Both the position numbers and the translations under genes were made by a program. The notes under the pieces were generated by a model. That model was not told the DNA's origin and made no database searches. It saw only the letters and a program-made list of their open reading frames with translations. Positions 33,618 through 42,755 of a stretch of DNA of 64,000 nt are shown in pieces; position 1 is the first letter of the stretch, and each line of letters opens with the position of its first letter. Source of the stretch: CAYYJR01 sp964472305 (GTDB lineage: Bacteria > Armatimonadota > Hebobacteria > CAIYQO01); contig CAYYJR010000014.1 of NCBI GenBank assembly GCA_964472305.1, forward strand, positions 1-64,000, in the 5' to 3' direction.

Positions 33618-34313
33618 TCAAATCGTAATGCCCTGGCCGGCCAATGTCTCGCGCAGCACGCGGGCCATAATCGTATACCCGGCGGAATGCGGGTGTACGC
33701 CGTCCTCCGCCAATTCGCGCCGCAGCGAGCCGTCGGGCGCCAGCATCTCGCTGTGATAGTCCACGTAAATCGCACCCGTCTCTGCGGTCATCGCCTGCAG
33801 GCGCGCGTTGATGTCGTTGATCTGGCCGTTCTTCCGCGGCGCGAACGTCGCCTCGGTGATCCCTGCGGAATCCCAGATCGGCAGCAGGGAGCAGACCGCC
33901 GCGCGGATGCCGCTTTTCTGCGCCATGATCGTCATGTCGGTGATGTTGTCGCAGACGATCTCCGTCAAGGCCGGATTGAGTTGCGCGGGCTCCCAGCCGA
34001 GGTCATTGGTACCGATCTTCATCACCGTCAGCGCGGGATGCAACTGCAGCACGTCCGCGGCGAATCGCTTGCGCATGTAGGTCGAGACATCACCGCCAAT
34101 GCCCCGGTTGACCAGGATCTTGCCCGTGCCACCGAAATACGCCTGCAATTCCCACAGGTGGGTGATACTGTCGCCAATGAAGACGGCATCCGGGCGCACG
34201 CCGGCCAGCACCAGTGATTCGTTCCCGTAATCGAACTCGAAACGCCGGCTGTCAGCCGCCACGCCATTGCCGAACAGACCGGGACGCAGGATGGTTTCGC
34301 GCGTGGTCGTCAT
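33618..34313 (-). CDS. SGNH/GDSL hydrolase inserted between nuoB and nuoC
   Basis: 231 residues without signal peptide. All SGNH blocks are present: FIGDSITHLW (nucleophile Ser, about residue 48), the glycine block NRGIGGD, the asparagine block KIGTNDLG, and DGVHPHSAGY with the catalytic Asp-His. A short N-terminal beta stretch precedes. Such enzymes are acyl or acetyl esterases on sugars, lipids or peptidoglycan; close relatives include PAF-acetylhydrolase-like and acetylxylan esterases. GAGGGAAG lies before the ATG. Gaps of 23 bases from nuoB and 9 bases to nuoC mean it is inside the nuo transcript. Confidence 0.87.
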   Translation of the reverse strand: MTTTRETILRPGLFGNGVAADSRRFEFDYGNESLVLAGVRPDAVFIGDSITHLWELQAYFGGTGKILVNRGIGGDVSTYMRKRFAADVLQLHPALTVMKIGTNDLGWEPAQLNPALTEIVCDNITDMTIMAQKSGIRAAVCSLLPIWDSAGITEATFAPRKNGQINDINARLQAMTAETGAIYVDYHSEMLAPDGSLRRELAEDGVHPHSAGYTIMARVLRETLAGQGITI

Positions 34314-34336
34314 TTGCTTCCCTCGTGTATAGCGCC

Positions 34337-34873
34337 TCAGCGCACCGGCGCCGGTTGATCGGGACGGACGGTCCGGATGGCGTGCTCCCGCTTATACGAG
34401 CGCCCCAACTCCAGGAAGGCATCCATTAATTGCTCCGGGCGGGGCGGGCAGCCGCTGATATACAGGTCCACCGGCACAATCAGATCAACCCCGCGCACCG
34501 TGCTGTAGGAATCATAGTAGTATGGGCCGCCGCCGGTGGCACAACTGCCCATGGCGATGACGTATTTGGGATCGGGCATCTGGTCATACAATCGGCGCAG
34601 CACCGGCGCGATTTTCTTCGTCACCGTGCCGGCGACGATCATGACGTCCGACTGGCGCGGGCTGCCGCGAAACATGACGCCGATGCGGTCCTGGTCGTAA
34701 TGTGCTGCGCCCGTGGCCATCATCTCGATGGCGCAGCAGGCTAATCCGAAAGTCAACGGCCACTGCGACGATTCGCGCGCCCAGTTCAATAGATCATCCA
34801 ACCGCGCCAGCAACACCGAGCCGCCGTGCACGTTGGCGCAGGCCGTTGCCACCTGTTCATGCGCTACTCCCAT
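34337..34873 (-). CDS. nuoB: NADH-quinone oxidoreductase subunit B (cluster N2)
   Basis: 178 residues. Carries the terminal [4Fe-4S] cluster N2: tandem cysteines in FGLACCAIEMM, then GSCATGGGPYY and ISGCPPRPEQL. The start at 34873 overlaps the nuoA stop by ten bases and has AGGGG upstream; a longer open frame exists but lies within nuoA. Sequence is typical of bacterial NuoB. Confidence 0.96.
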   Translation of the reverse strand: MGVAHEQVATACANVHGGSVLLARLDDLLNWARESSQWPLTFGLACCAIEMMATGAAHYDQDRIGVMFRGSPRQSDVMIVAGTVTKKIAPVLRRLYDQMPDPKYVIAMGSCATGGGPYYYDSYSTVRGVDLIVPVDLYISGCPPRPEQLMDAFLELGRSYKREHAIRTVRPDQPAPVR

Positions 34874-35229
34874 TCCAATGCCCCTTTCCGCCAGGCATAC
34901 ACCAATCCGAACACCAGAATGACCAGGAACACCGCCACCTCGCCCAGCAGCAACCACTGTTGACCATCCACGCGGCGAAAGATGACAGCCCATGGGTACA
35001 GGAAGGCGACTTCGACGTCAAACAGCACGAACAGCAGGGCGTAGATATAATAGCGGACGTGCACCTGATACCAGGCGCGCCCTACCGGAACGGTGCCGCA
35101 TTCATAGGCATCACTCTTCACCGCACCGGGTCGGCTGGGGCGCATCAGGTGAGACATGGCGAGGGCGAACATCCAGAAGACGACGCCCAACCCCAAGAAG
35201 ACGACAATGGATATCGTTTGGTTTGACAT
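34864..35229 (-). CDS. nuoA: NADH-quinone oxidoreductase subunit A
   Basis: 121 residues, three membrane helices, first gene of the nuo operon. The blocks SDAYECGTVPVGRAW and YALLFVLFDVEVAFLYPWAV (with the conserved acidic residues of TM2) are diagnostic. ATG at 35229 with GGAG four bases upstream; a GTG twelve bases earlier is possible. Confidence 0.95.
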   Translation of the reverse strand: MSNQTISIVVFLGLGVVFWMFALAMSHLMRPSRPGAVKSDAYECGTVPVGRAWYQVHVRYYIYALLFVLFDVEVAFLYPWAVIFRRVDGQQWLLLGEVAVFLVILVFGLVYAWRKGALEWE

Positions 35230-35292
35230 AAGACTCCGCACCTGGCCTGGCCGAGTATGGCCGGCGGCATTGAGTGGGCTCTCCGGGTGGAT

Positions 35293-35321
35293 ACACTACT
35301 ACGTTATATGTGAAAAGTCAA
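35293..35321 (-). promoter_or_regulatory. Putative nuo operon promoter
   Basis: On the minus strand TTGACT (35321-35316) and TAGTGT (35298-35293) are 17 bases apart, about 65 bases before nuoA. The -10 is weak. The rest of the divergent 250-base region shows no clear operator. Confidence 0.4.
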
Positions 35322-35482
35322 GCTATCGATCACTGGAGCGCAACATTTCTTATACTTTCCCTCGACATTGTCAGAAAATGTCGGTGTCGGCGGAAACGGC
35401 CAACGGTCGGTGTGAGTTGCGCGAAATTCGGGCACAGGTCAGGTGAAAAAGCATGGAGATTCCCCGCCGAAAGGAGCGGATC

Positions 35483-36100
35483 ATGGCACTGGAGTTCGTG
35501 TGGCTGGATGGCGAGCGGGTGCTGTTCATCAATGACGAGGCGACGGAGAGCCCGGAGGGATTTACCCGATTGGTGCCTGGCATGATTACCGCGCGTTATC
35601 CCGAGCGCAACATCGCCTACGATCCGCGTCACGTCGGCGGTGACCGCCTCCCTGAGGTGCTGGGTCGGCTGGACCGCGATATCCTGCGTGAACCATTGCC
35701 GCCACCAAGCCGGATCATCGTGGCGCTTGGACTGAACGATGCGCGCGACGTGGCGACGGGCACCCCGCTGGGACGCTTTCGCGACTTGTACCATGAGCTG
35801 ATGACGCGATTGCGCGATACGGGAGCCATCGTCATGGCGTGCACCACTACGGTGTTGAGCGAGGAACTGGATAGCGAAGACAACCAGCGTCTGGTGGGGT
35901 ACAACGACGCCATCCGCGAGATCGCTTTTGCGCACCAGGCACAGGTGGTCGATGTCAACGCCGTCTTCCGCGAGGCTATCCATCGCGCCAAGGCACGCAA
36001 CCCCGATTTTCGCTATACCGTCGACGGCGTGCACCTGGACGTCTATGGGCATTACCTGCTGGCGCTGACGCTGCTCGGCGCGTTGCACTTTACTCCGTAA
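35483..36100 (+). CDS. SGNH-fold protein lacking the nucleophile serine (possible pseudo-esterase)
   Basis: 205 residues, divergent from nuoA. The SGNH layout is visible: VLFINDEATESPEGF stands where GDSITEG belongs, the middle holds VALGLNDARD (asparagine block), and the end has VDGVHLDVYGHYLLA with the Asp-His pair intact. The first block has N-D-E-A-T in place of G-D-S-I-T, so the catalytic serine is a glutamate. The protein may be a non-catalytic binder or use another nucleophile. The start at 35483 has AAGGAG seven bases upstream. No signal peptide. Confidence 0.7.
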   Translation: MALEFVWLDGERVLFINDEATESPEGFTRLVPGMITARYPERNIAYDPRHVGGDRLPEVLGRLDRDILREPLPPPSRIIVALGLNDARDVATGTPLGRFRDLYHELMTRLRDTGAIVMACTTTVLSEELDSEDNQRLVGYNDAIREIAFAHQAQVVDVNAVFREAIHRAKARNPDFRYTVDGVHLDVYGHYLLALTLLGALHFTP

Positions 36101-36255
36101 GGCGCCGTGACGGTGGTGATTGCCGCAATCGCACGCCCCACGTCCTGCCAACGACGGGGCCACCAGGAATCCAGCAAAAGCGGAATCGCATTCTGCAGAT
36201 TTGTACTGATCAATCGGCAATACCCTGTTGCGTTTCTTTGCGACGATTCCCCTCC

Positions 36256-37578
36256 TCATCCATCCACCGCGTAGCGCTTGCACAGCGCGTGGCCCGGGGG
36301 GCCGTTGCGCAGCGGGAAAGCGTCGTGCAGGGTGGTGCCGCGCATGACGGTGAACTCGCCGAAGCGGTCGTTAACGGCGTCCATCGCCTGTTGCAGGTTG
36401 CGCTGCTTCACACGATCCTCCACCAGCGACAGTTGCAGCGCGTGGCGGCGCAGGTCGCTCACGCAGACGTTCACGCGCCGTACCGGCTGTTGCAGGCCGG
36501 GGCCGGGCATCAGCGCCAACGCCGCCTGAAAGATTTCCAGGCTGTTGTCGCTGTGCTGGGGCAGCGCGCGTCGTCCGCCGAAACCGAGCAGCGCGCCGCC
36601 GCCCAGGTCGCCGTCATAGCCCACGTACAGATGCACCACCCGGCCCAGGAACGCACCCCGGCGCAGGCGCCGCCCAATGCGTTCGCACAGGCGCAATAGC
36701 ACGCCGTCGAACTCGCGACGGCTGCCCACCGCCGCCGGCAGCGTCAGCCCGTGGCCCATCGACTTTTCCGCCGGCTGCTCGTGATACGGCCGCACCGGGG
36801 CCAGGTCGATGCCCTGCCCCCACAGCCAGTAAACGTGGCCCAGCACGCCGAACTCGCGCACCAGCAGCGCGCGCGGCACGCGGCCCAGTTGTTCCACCGT
36901 GTAGATGCCCAGTCGCCGCAGCCGCCGTTCCACCCGCGCCCCAATGCCGCAGATATCGGTGAGCGCGATGCGCCGCAACAGCGCGGGAATCTCCGCCGGG
37001 GTGACGTGGGTGATGCCGTCCGGCTTGTGAAAGCTGGAGACCAGCTTGGCGAGCATCTTGTTGGGAGCGATGCCGATGGAACAGGTGATGTGCGCGCCCA
37101 GCGCGGCGCGCAGGTCATGCTTGATCTGCTGCGCCAGCATGTGCGGATCGCCGTAGTCGCGCGCCAGGTCGGTGACGTCCAGGTAGGCCTCGTCGATGGA
37201 GAACGGCTCCACCAGGTCGGTGTACCGGGTGAGCACGCGCAGCGAGCGCGTGCAGACCTCGCCGTACATGTCCATATCCGCGCGCACCGCCACCAACGAC
37301 GGGCACCAGCGCAGCGCCTCGTTGATGTGCATGCCCACCGTCACCCCGCGCTGTTTGGCTTCGGTGGAGGCGGCGATGATGGCCGTGCCTTTCGCCGGGC
37401 CGCGAATGCCCACCGGCTTGCCGCGCAACGGCGGATACGCCTGCTGCATGCAGCGGGCGAAGTAGGAGTCGTAGTCGAGCAGGCAGATGACGCGCTCGCC
37501 CACCGCTTCCGTCGTGAACGCGGCGGTGGCCTGCGCCTGAATGCTCTGCCCGATCGATGCGCGAAAACCGATGACCAT
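36256..37578 (-). CDS. dinB: Y-family DNA polymerase (DinB/Pol IV-like)
   Basis: 440 residues. Palm motifs ICLLDYDSYFARCMQQ and EPFSIDEAYLDVTD hold the metal-binding acids; KGTAIIAASTEAKQRGV is the finger region; SIGIAPNKMLAKLVSSFHKPDG, a helix-hairpin-helix region (ICGIGARVERRLRRLGIYTVEQLG) and a little-finger domain (GRRLRRGAFLGRVVHLYVGY) follow. It should copy damaged templates with low fidelity. No clamp-binding QLxLF motif is obvious at the end. The N-terminus is uncertain: ATG at 37578 adds ~30 residues before the palm and has no Shine-Dalgarno; an internal GTG just before GERVICLLD is an alternative. It looks longer than the usual ~350-400 residues. Confidence 0.9.
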   Translation of the reverse strand: MVIGFRASIGQSIQAQATAAFTTEAVGERVICLLDYDSYFARCMQQAYPPLRGKPVGIRGPAKGTAIIAASTEAKQRGVTVGMHINEALRWCPSLVAVRADMDMYGEVCTRSLRVLTRYTDLVEPFSIDEAYLDVTDLARDYGDPHMLAQQIKHDLRAALGAHITCSIGIAPNKMLAKLVSSFHKPDGITHVTPAEIPALLRRIALTDICGIGARVERRLRRLGIYTVEQLGRVPRALLVREFGVLGHVYWLWGQGIDLAPVRPYHEQPAEKSMGHGLTLPAAVGSRREFDGVLLRLCERIGRRLRRGAFLGRVVHLYVGYDGDLGGGALLGFGGRRALPQHSDNSLEIFQAALALMPGPGLQQPVRRVNVCVSDLRRHALQLSLVEDRVKQRNLQQAMDAVNDRFGEFTVMRGTTLHDAFPLRNGPPGHALCKRYAVDG

Positions 37579-37723
37579 GCACGTCCAAACCCCGGGAACG
37601 AACTTCCGCCCAGCCGAGAAACTGTCCGCCGCGGCTGATATTCGGTTAGTGGTTCGACACGCCGATGCCACCCCCGAATTGCTCTCCTCGCGCCTCCCCG
37701 GTCCGTGAAACGCTGATACAGCT

Positions 37724-37752
37724 AGTGTAGAGCAAAAACATCGGTTTGTAAA
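37724..37752 (-). promoter_or_regulatory. Promoter for the Y-family polymerase gene
   Basis: Minus-strand TTTACA (37752-37747) and TACACT (37729-37724) with a 17-base spacer, ~150 bases before the coding start. The -35 is flanked by imperfectly inverted AACATTCG and CGATGTT, which could be an operator, but neither matches a LexA box known to me. Confidence 0.45.
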
Positions 37753-37817
37753 TACGAATGTTTGGAGAATTAATGTTTTAGTGGCGCGACATCCCGGCGC
37801 ACCCGGGAGAAGGGGCC

Positions 37818-37852
37818 GGGCGCCAGCAGCATTCCGCCAGCCACTGGCGCCC
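37818..37852 (-). terminator. Possible terminator of the macroglobulin gene
   Basis: GGGCGCCAG (37818-37826) and CTGGCGCCC (37844-37852) form a 9-bp stem with a 17-base loop, 42 bases past the stop of the alpha-2-macroglobulin gene on the minus strand. There is no clear T-tract. Confidence 0.35.
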
Positions 37853-37893
37853 ATCCCACTGAGCAACGGCGGGGACAGTGCTGAGCGCCGGAG

Positions 37894-40800
37894 CTACTTG
37901 ACCGTGATCTGCTGCGGGGCCGAGATCGCGGTGCGTTCCGGATTGTAATAGGGGTAGGCCTTGCTGTCGGGCGTGCGCGCTTTGATGGGGTATTTCGCCT
38001 TGAGCTGGTAGGTGAGCGCCACCGATTGGCCGGGCGCCAGCTTGTCCAGATAGATGATGATCTGGCGGGCGGCGATGGTGTAGCGGCTGATCTTCTTCGC
38101 TTCGACGGCGTCTTCCAGCTTGTTCGGCTGCACGGTAAAGCCCGGCGGCACGCCCACGTCAATGAGCGGCATTTCCACGGTGGCGCGGGTCAGGTTCTTG
38201 ATGGTGACGGTCACCGTGGCAGTGTCGTCCTGTGCCAGCAGGGTTTTATCGTACTGCACGGCAATGGACATCGGCGCCTGCGCGGTGGGGAGCTTGGTCA
38301 CCGCGTCCCACGGCAGGTAGTAGCGTCCGACGATCTGGTAGAGCAGCGAGCCGTCGCCCTGGTAGTGCAGCGTGACGGCGTTCGTGCCTTCGCGCACCTG
38401 CTCGCCCAGGTCCACCTGGCGCATGACGTCGCTGTCTTCCGGGGTGATGGCGAAGGTTTTCGCGGTGTGCCCGTTGATCGCCACCGTCACCGTGCCTTTA
38501 CCGCCGCCGGATGCGTGGCCGCCGGCGTAGAGCAGCGCCTTCAACGCCCACACCGTGCCTTGCGTGCTTTCCCAGGTGCCGAAGCTGTCCTTGCTCTGAA
38601 TCAGGTGGGTGAGCACCTTATTGGTAAATCCGGTGTTGCGGCCCCACTTCGCCAGTCCGAAGGCGGCCAGCCCGGTGGTCTCCAGGTCAGCGCCCTTGCT
38701 GTTGGCGCCGGTGAAGGTCTGCGTGTCGGCTTGCCAGTAGGCGGTCTTGTCGGTCGCCGTTGCCTGTTCGATGAGCGCGTTCGCCACGTTGGCGGCGCTG
38801 TCGCCGTTGCGCTCGACGCGGGTGAGCAGGTTGAGCATGACCGCCAGCGTATACGGATCCTTCGCCTCGCCGCGATGCGCCTTCACGTAGCTGACCGCGC
38901 GTTGCACCTGCGCGCCCTGGTAGCCGCTTTCCGCCAGTGCCCACGCCAGGTAGGCCGCCGTGCGCAGTGCACCCGTCTGGCGATTGATGATGCCTTCGGC
39001 GATACCGCCCTTGTCTTCCGGCCAGGTGCCGTCGGCTTTCTGCCGCGCGGCCAGCCACTGCTGCGTGCGGCTGATCAGCGCCGGATCGACCTCATGCACT
39101 TTCGCCATGTCGGAAAATTCCAGCAGCCCATAGGCGGTGAGCACCTGGTTGGCCGGCTCGTCGCCGAACCAGGAAAATCCGCCTTGTTTGCATTCGAAGG
39201 TGACCAATCGCTGATAGCCGACGTTAATATACTGCTCGGCCTTCATCTGGAGTTCGGGATTGATCTTCTTCGTCTGCTTCAGGTAGGAAAGCACCAGGAC
39301 GTTGGGGAAGGTGGTCGAACTGGTCTGCTCGAAGCAGCCGTTGGGCATGCGCAACAAGCCGTCCAGTCCCTCCACCACCTGACTGAACGCGCCGGGATAC
39401 AGCTTCACCCAGATGGTGCTGGCGCCATCGATAGCTCCGGCAGGGATAGTCACCGTCTTTGCCACCTTGCCCTCCAGCCGGTCGTTGACGGTGGGGCGGA
39501 ATTCCTGGCCATTGGGCAGGATGTCGATGGAGCGGCGAATGGCGTCAGACAGCTTCGCGCCGTCGGCGTGCACGGTGAGCGGGAAACGTCCGATCTTCCG
39601 CACGGTGATGGGGAAATAGACGACCTTCACCGCATCCTGGTCCATTTCCACCGTCTTCACGCTATCGCCTTCCAGCGTAAACCAGTCCGCCGGCTCCAGC
39701 GTCAGCTTCACCGTTTGCGCCGCAGGCAGGTAGTTGTAGACGGCGACGGGAATCTCCACGCGGTCGTGCTGGGTGAGCGCGACGGGCAGGTCGATATCCA
39801 CGAAAAAGTCCTGGAACACGCGCAACGGCGCGGTGGCGCTGCCTAACTGGCCACGCGCGCTGTTGGCGGTCATGCTTAGGCGCCAGGTGGTGATGGAGTC
39901 CGCCATCGGTACCGTCAACTCCGCCATGCCGCGCTCGTCGGTGATGAGTGCCGGGTTCCAATACATCGTCTCCGGGAAATACTCGCGGATGCGCACCGGC
40001 GCGGCCGCGACGGGGGCAGCGGTGGCGGTGGACGGGGTGGTCGCCGGCGCGTGTTGCATTTTCATCCCGGCTGGATCGTTGAGGGCGCCGGCTTCGGCCA
40101 TCGGCGCCGGCGCCATGGCAGGCATCGCCCGCCTGGCGAAGACCATATCACCGGCACCACCCCATTTGTTGTCGAAAGCCATCTCTCCCCCGACGGTGAG
40201 ATCATCTGCTGTGTTCCACTTGCCATCCAACCCGGCGCTCATCAGCGCGAACCAGCCATAAGCCATATTGCCGTAAGTATTCGTCTTGAAAAAATTGCCC
40301 CAGTGGTCGCGCAGGTCACGCGATTTCAGATAACCATGGCGCACCAGCGTGAATAAGCCTTCGTCCACGCCGAGTAGTTTGCCCGTCTTCCGCCGGTATT
40401 TTTCCACGGCGTTGCTGATGCGCTGCTGCGCCTTGCCCATCTCGTCCATCACTTTTTCACGCAGTTTCTCGTAGCGCTGCTGGTAGCTGTTGACGCGTAA
40501 ATCGAAATCGCCTTGCCCGGGCGCCGCGGCGAACAGCACCGCGGCGGCGCGCTGGCGCGCTTCCTCGCGCTGCGCCGCCGGCACCGGCATCGGCTTCTCG
40601 TCCAGCACCACGTCCGCCGGGGTTAGCCCGTGAATCTCGTATTTCGGTTCCATCAACTCCTTTTCCAGCGTGAAGTAGATTTTCTCCAGTCCTGGCTGCA
40701 GCTCGGAGAGGGCGAACACGCTCTCGTCCACAATGGCGAGTCCCAGTGCGGCGAGGATGGGGTGTTGCTGCTGGTCCCTTACCTGGAAATTCAGCTTCGC

Positions 40801-42504
40801 ATCTTCGCCGGGGCGATATGTCTCCTTGTCGGCGGTCACGTCGATCACCAGGTCGTCCGCCGGGGTGACGATGAGCACGCGGGTGTCGCGAATGATTTCT
40901 TCGTTTGTGAGAATTTTATAGGCGTGCAGTTCGACAGTGCCCGTCATGTCCGCGGTGATATTCAACGGCAGACTCGCGATCTCGTCCTTCACCGGCAGCG
41001 CGCGGGTGAGAATGGTCTGCTTGTTGCGAATGACGTCGAGGTAGATGGTGCCGCCCCTGGTGGAGGAAAGCGCGTTGACGGTGAGGCGGTCGCCGACCTT
41101 TGCCAGCGACTTGCTGCTGCGCAGGATGATGCCTTCCGCGGCCGGTGCGGCGCTGAGAGTGCGGGTGACGATGACGCGCTCGCCGCCGGCGGTACGGGCG
41201 CGCACGGTCAGTGTCACCGGCTCATGGCCCGGTATAAGATCAAACGTCGCCAGTCCCAACACGTCGGTCGTCTGGGTGAAGATGGTGCGGGTGAGGCTGG
41301 TGGAGATCGCGAGCTCCATATTCGGCAGCGGCGTGCCATCCGGAGTGGCGGCGGCAAGGAATATGCGGTTGCTCACGCCGGGCACCAGCACGCGGCTTTC
41401 CGGCACGATGACCAGTTGAATGGGTGTCTCAACCACCGGTTTGCTGGTGAAAACCTCCTGCGCATGGTCGGCGGTGTCCTTCACCGTGCCGTGGAACTCC
41501 ACCACCGCCTTGCCCTGCTCGAAGGCCTGGCCGACGAATGCCATTGGCAAGACATATTCGAACTTATACGTCCCCTGCGCATCCGTTTTTCCGCTTAATT
41601 CCGCCAGCTTGCTGACGCCGATGTCGGTGGTGGAGACCGCGATAGTCACCGCGCTGCCGGCCACCGGTTTACCGAAAAAGTAGTCTGCCTGTACGGTGCC
41701 TTGCACCGTCTCGCCGGGCAGGTAATATGCCTTCTCGGTGGTGAGCGCCACCTTGAACTTAGGCAGTACGTAGCGCTCCACGCGCACTTTCTTTTCCGCC
41801 TGGCCGCGGGGGAGCAACGCGCGGACGGTGAAGGCACCCATGTTCACCTCATTGGCGAGTACGAAATCGGCGCCGGCCAGTCCGAATTTCGACAGCTTTT
41901 GCGCGTGTTTATAGACCTTGTTGCCACGCGCGTCCTCGATCTCGAAGGTGAGTCGCTGGCCACTGACCGCCTTGCGCGTGGCCAGGTCCAGTGCCAGCGC
42001 GCGCAGGTGGATGGTTTGTCCCGGCTGGTACAGCGGCTTGTCGGTGGTGAGCATCACCTGCACCGACTCGTCGAGCTGGATGGGCTGGGTGAGCGTCTCC
42101 TCACCCAGCGGGCTCTTCACTGCCGCGGTCAATTGATAACTGCCCGGCACGTCATCAGGTGCGGTGAAGCCGGCCTCCAGCGTGCCCAGTGCGTTAGTCT
42201 TCCCGTCGAACAGCACCACCGGTGTTCCCGTGGGCTTGCCGTCAATGGCACGTGCCAGCGACAGCTTTACCGAGGCGCGCACCGGCGCACCGGAGCGATG
42301 GTCGGTGGTGATCACCCGCAACGCCGCGGGACCGCCGCGCAACCAGCGGTTCTGCCCTAGCAACCGTGTCTCCAACGGCGACAACTCCGCCGAGACGGCA
42401 GGCTTGCGGTCGCGCGTGAACAGCACCAGCAACAGCGCGACTAACACTACGCCCAACCCGATCGCGATGCGTGCCCAACGAAAAACCCGTGCCAGCGTTG
42501 CCAT
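37894..42504 (-). CDS. Bacterial alpha-2-macroglobulin with thioester motif
   Basis: 1536 residues. A hydrophobic helix at about 10-28 (IAIGLGVVLVALLLVLF) anchors the protein to the inner membrane; there is no lipobox. A series of macroglobulin-type beta domains follows, including VMLTTDKPLYQPGQTIHLRAL. An Ala/Pro/Met-rich stretch at roughly 790-835 resembles a bait region. The MG domain IREYFPETMYWNPALITDERG and the thioester PNGCFEQTSS (Cys1057-Gln1060) come next, then an alpha-toroid (GGFSWFGDEPANQVLTAYGLLEF) and a receptor-binding-like end. Such proteins trap proteases by cleavage-triggered thioester attack in the periplasm. The usual partner gene pbpC is absent. AAGGAGT five bases upstream fixes the start. 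Confidence 0.92.
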   Translation of the reverse strand: MATLARVFRWARIAIGLGVVLVALLLVLFTRDRKPAVSAELSPLETRLLGQNRWLRGGPAALRVITTDHRSGAPVRASVKLSLARAIDGKPTGTPVVLFDGKTNALGTLEAGFTAPDDVPGSYQLTAAVKSPLGEETLTQPIQLDESVQVMLTTDKPLYQPGQTIHLRALALDLATRKAVSGQRLTFEIEDARGNKVYKHAQKLSKFGLAGADFVLANEVNMGAFTVRALLPRGQAEKKVRVERYVLPKFKVALTTEKAYYLPGETVQGTVQADYFFGKPVAGSAVTIAVSTTDIGVSKLAELSGKTDAQGTYKFEYVLPMAFVGQAFEQGKAVVEFHGTVKDTADHAQEVFTSKPVVETPIQLVIVPESRVLVPGVSNRIFLAAATPDGTPLPNMELAISTSLTRTIFTQTTDVLGLATFDLIPGHEPVTLTVRARTAGGERVIVTRTLSAAPAAEGIILRSSKSLAKVGDRLTVNALSSTRGGTIYLDVIRNKQTILTRALPVKDEIASLPLNITADMTGTVELHAYKILTNEEIIRDTRVLIVTPADDLVIDVTADKETYRPGEDAKLNFQVRDQQQHPILAALGLAIVDESVFALSELQPGLEKIYFTLEKELMEPKYEIHGLTPADVVLDEKPMPVPAAQREEARQRAAAVLFAAAPGQGDFDLRVNSYQQRYEKLREKVMDEMGKAQQRISNAVEKYRRKTGKLLGVDEGLFTLVRHGYLKSRDLRDHWGNFFKTNTYGNMAYGWFALMSAGLDGKWNTADDLTVGGEMAFDNKWGGAGDMVFARRAMPAMAPAPMAEAGALNDPAGMKMQHAPATTPSTATAAPVAAAPVRIREYFPETMYWNPALITDERGMAELTVPMADSITTWRLSMTANSARGQLGSATAPLRVFQDFFVDIDLPVALTQHDRVEIPVAVYNYLPAAQTVKLTLEPADWFTLEGDSVKTVEMDQDAVKVVYFPITVRKIGRFPLTVHADGAKLSDAIRRSIDILPNGQEFRPTVNDRLEGKVAKTVTIPAGAIDGASTIWVKLYPGAFSQVVEGLDGLLRMPNGCFEQTSSTTFPNVLVLSYLKQTKKINPELQMKAEQYINVGYQRLVTFECKQGGFSWFGDEPANQVLTAYGLLEFSDMAKVHEVDPALISRTQQWLAARQKADGTWPEDKGGIAEGIINRQTGALRTAAYLAWALAESGYQGAQVQRAVSYVKAHRGEAKDPYTLAVMLNLLTRVERNGDSAANVANALIEQATATDKTAYWQADTQTFTGANSKGADLETTGLAAFGLAKWGRNTGFTNKVLTHLIQSKDSFGTWESTQGTVWALKALLYAGGHASGGGKGTVTVAINGHTAKTFAITPEDSDVMRQVDLGEQVREGTNAVTLHYQGDGSLLYQIVGRYYLPWDAVTKLPTAQAPMSIAVQYDKTLLAQDDTATVTVTIKNLTRATVEMPLIDVGVPPGFTVQPNKLEDAVEAKKISRYTIAARQIIIYLDKLAPGQSVALTYQLKAKYPIKARTPDSKAYPYYNPERTAISAPQQITVK

Positions 42505-42755
42505 GGTGTGACTCCTTCCGAACGTACAAGAGATGCAATGCCAGTATGACGATTGCGACGGACAAAAAGTTCCCGGCAATTTCCGGACTGCCGGCATGCT
42601 GTCTGTGCGCCAGATGGGTGGGCGTAGTGTCGCCAGGAGGCATATGCGTCAATGTGCGCGTCGGTGGCGGCGTCCCACTTCCAGAGCAGTGGGAATGAAA
42701 CGGCGGACAGAGCAAGGCTCTGTCCGCCGTGTATACGCCTCTCATGCGCCACCGT

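Noticed and set aside
37700..37770. LexA/SOS box upstream of the Y-family polymerase
   Set aside because: The imperfect AACAT...ATGTT inverted repeat does not match known LexA consensus sites in arm sequence or spacing.
38026..39846. Plus-strand frame of 606 codons inside the macroglobulin gene
   Set aside because: Antisense shadow of a certain gene; no Shine-Dalgarno or recognisable domain.
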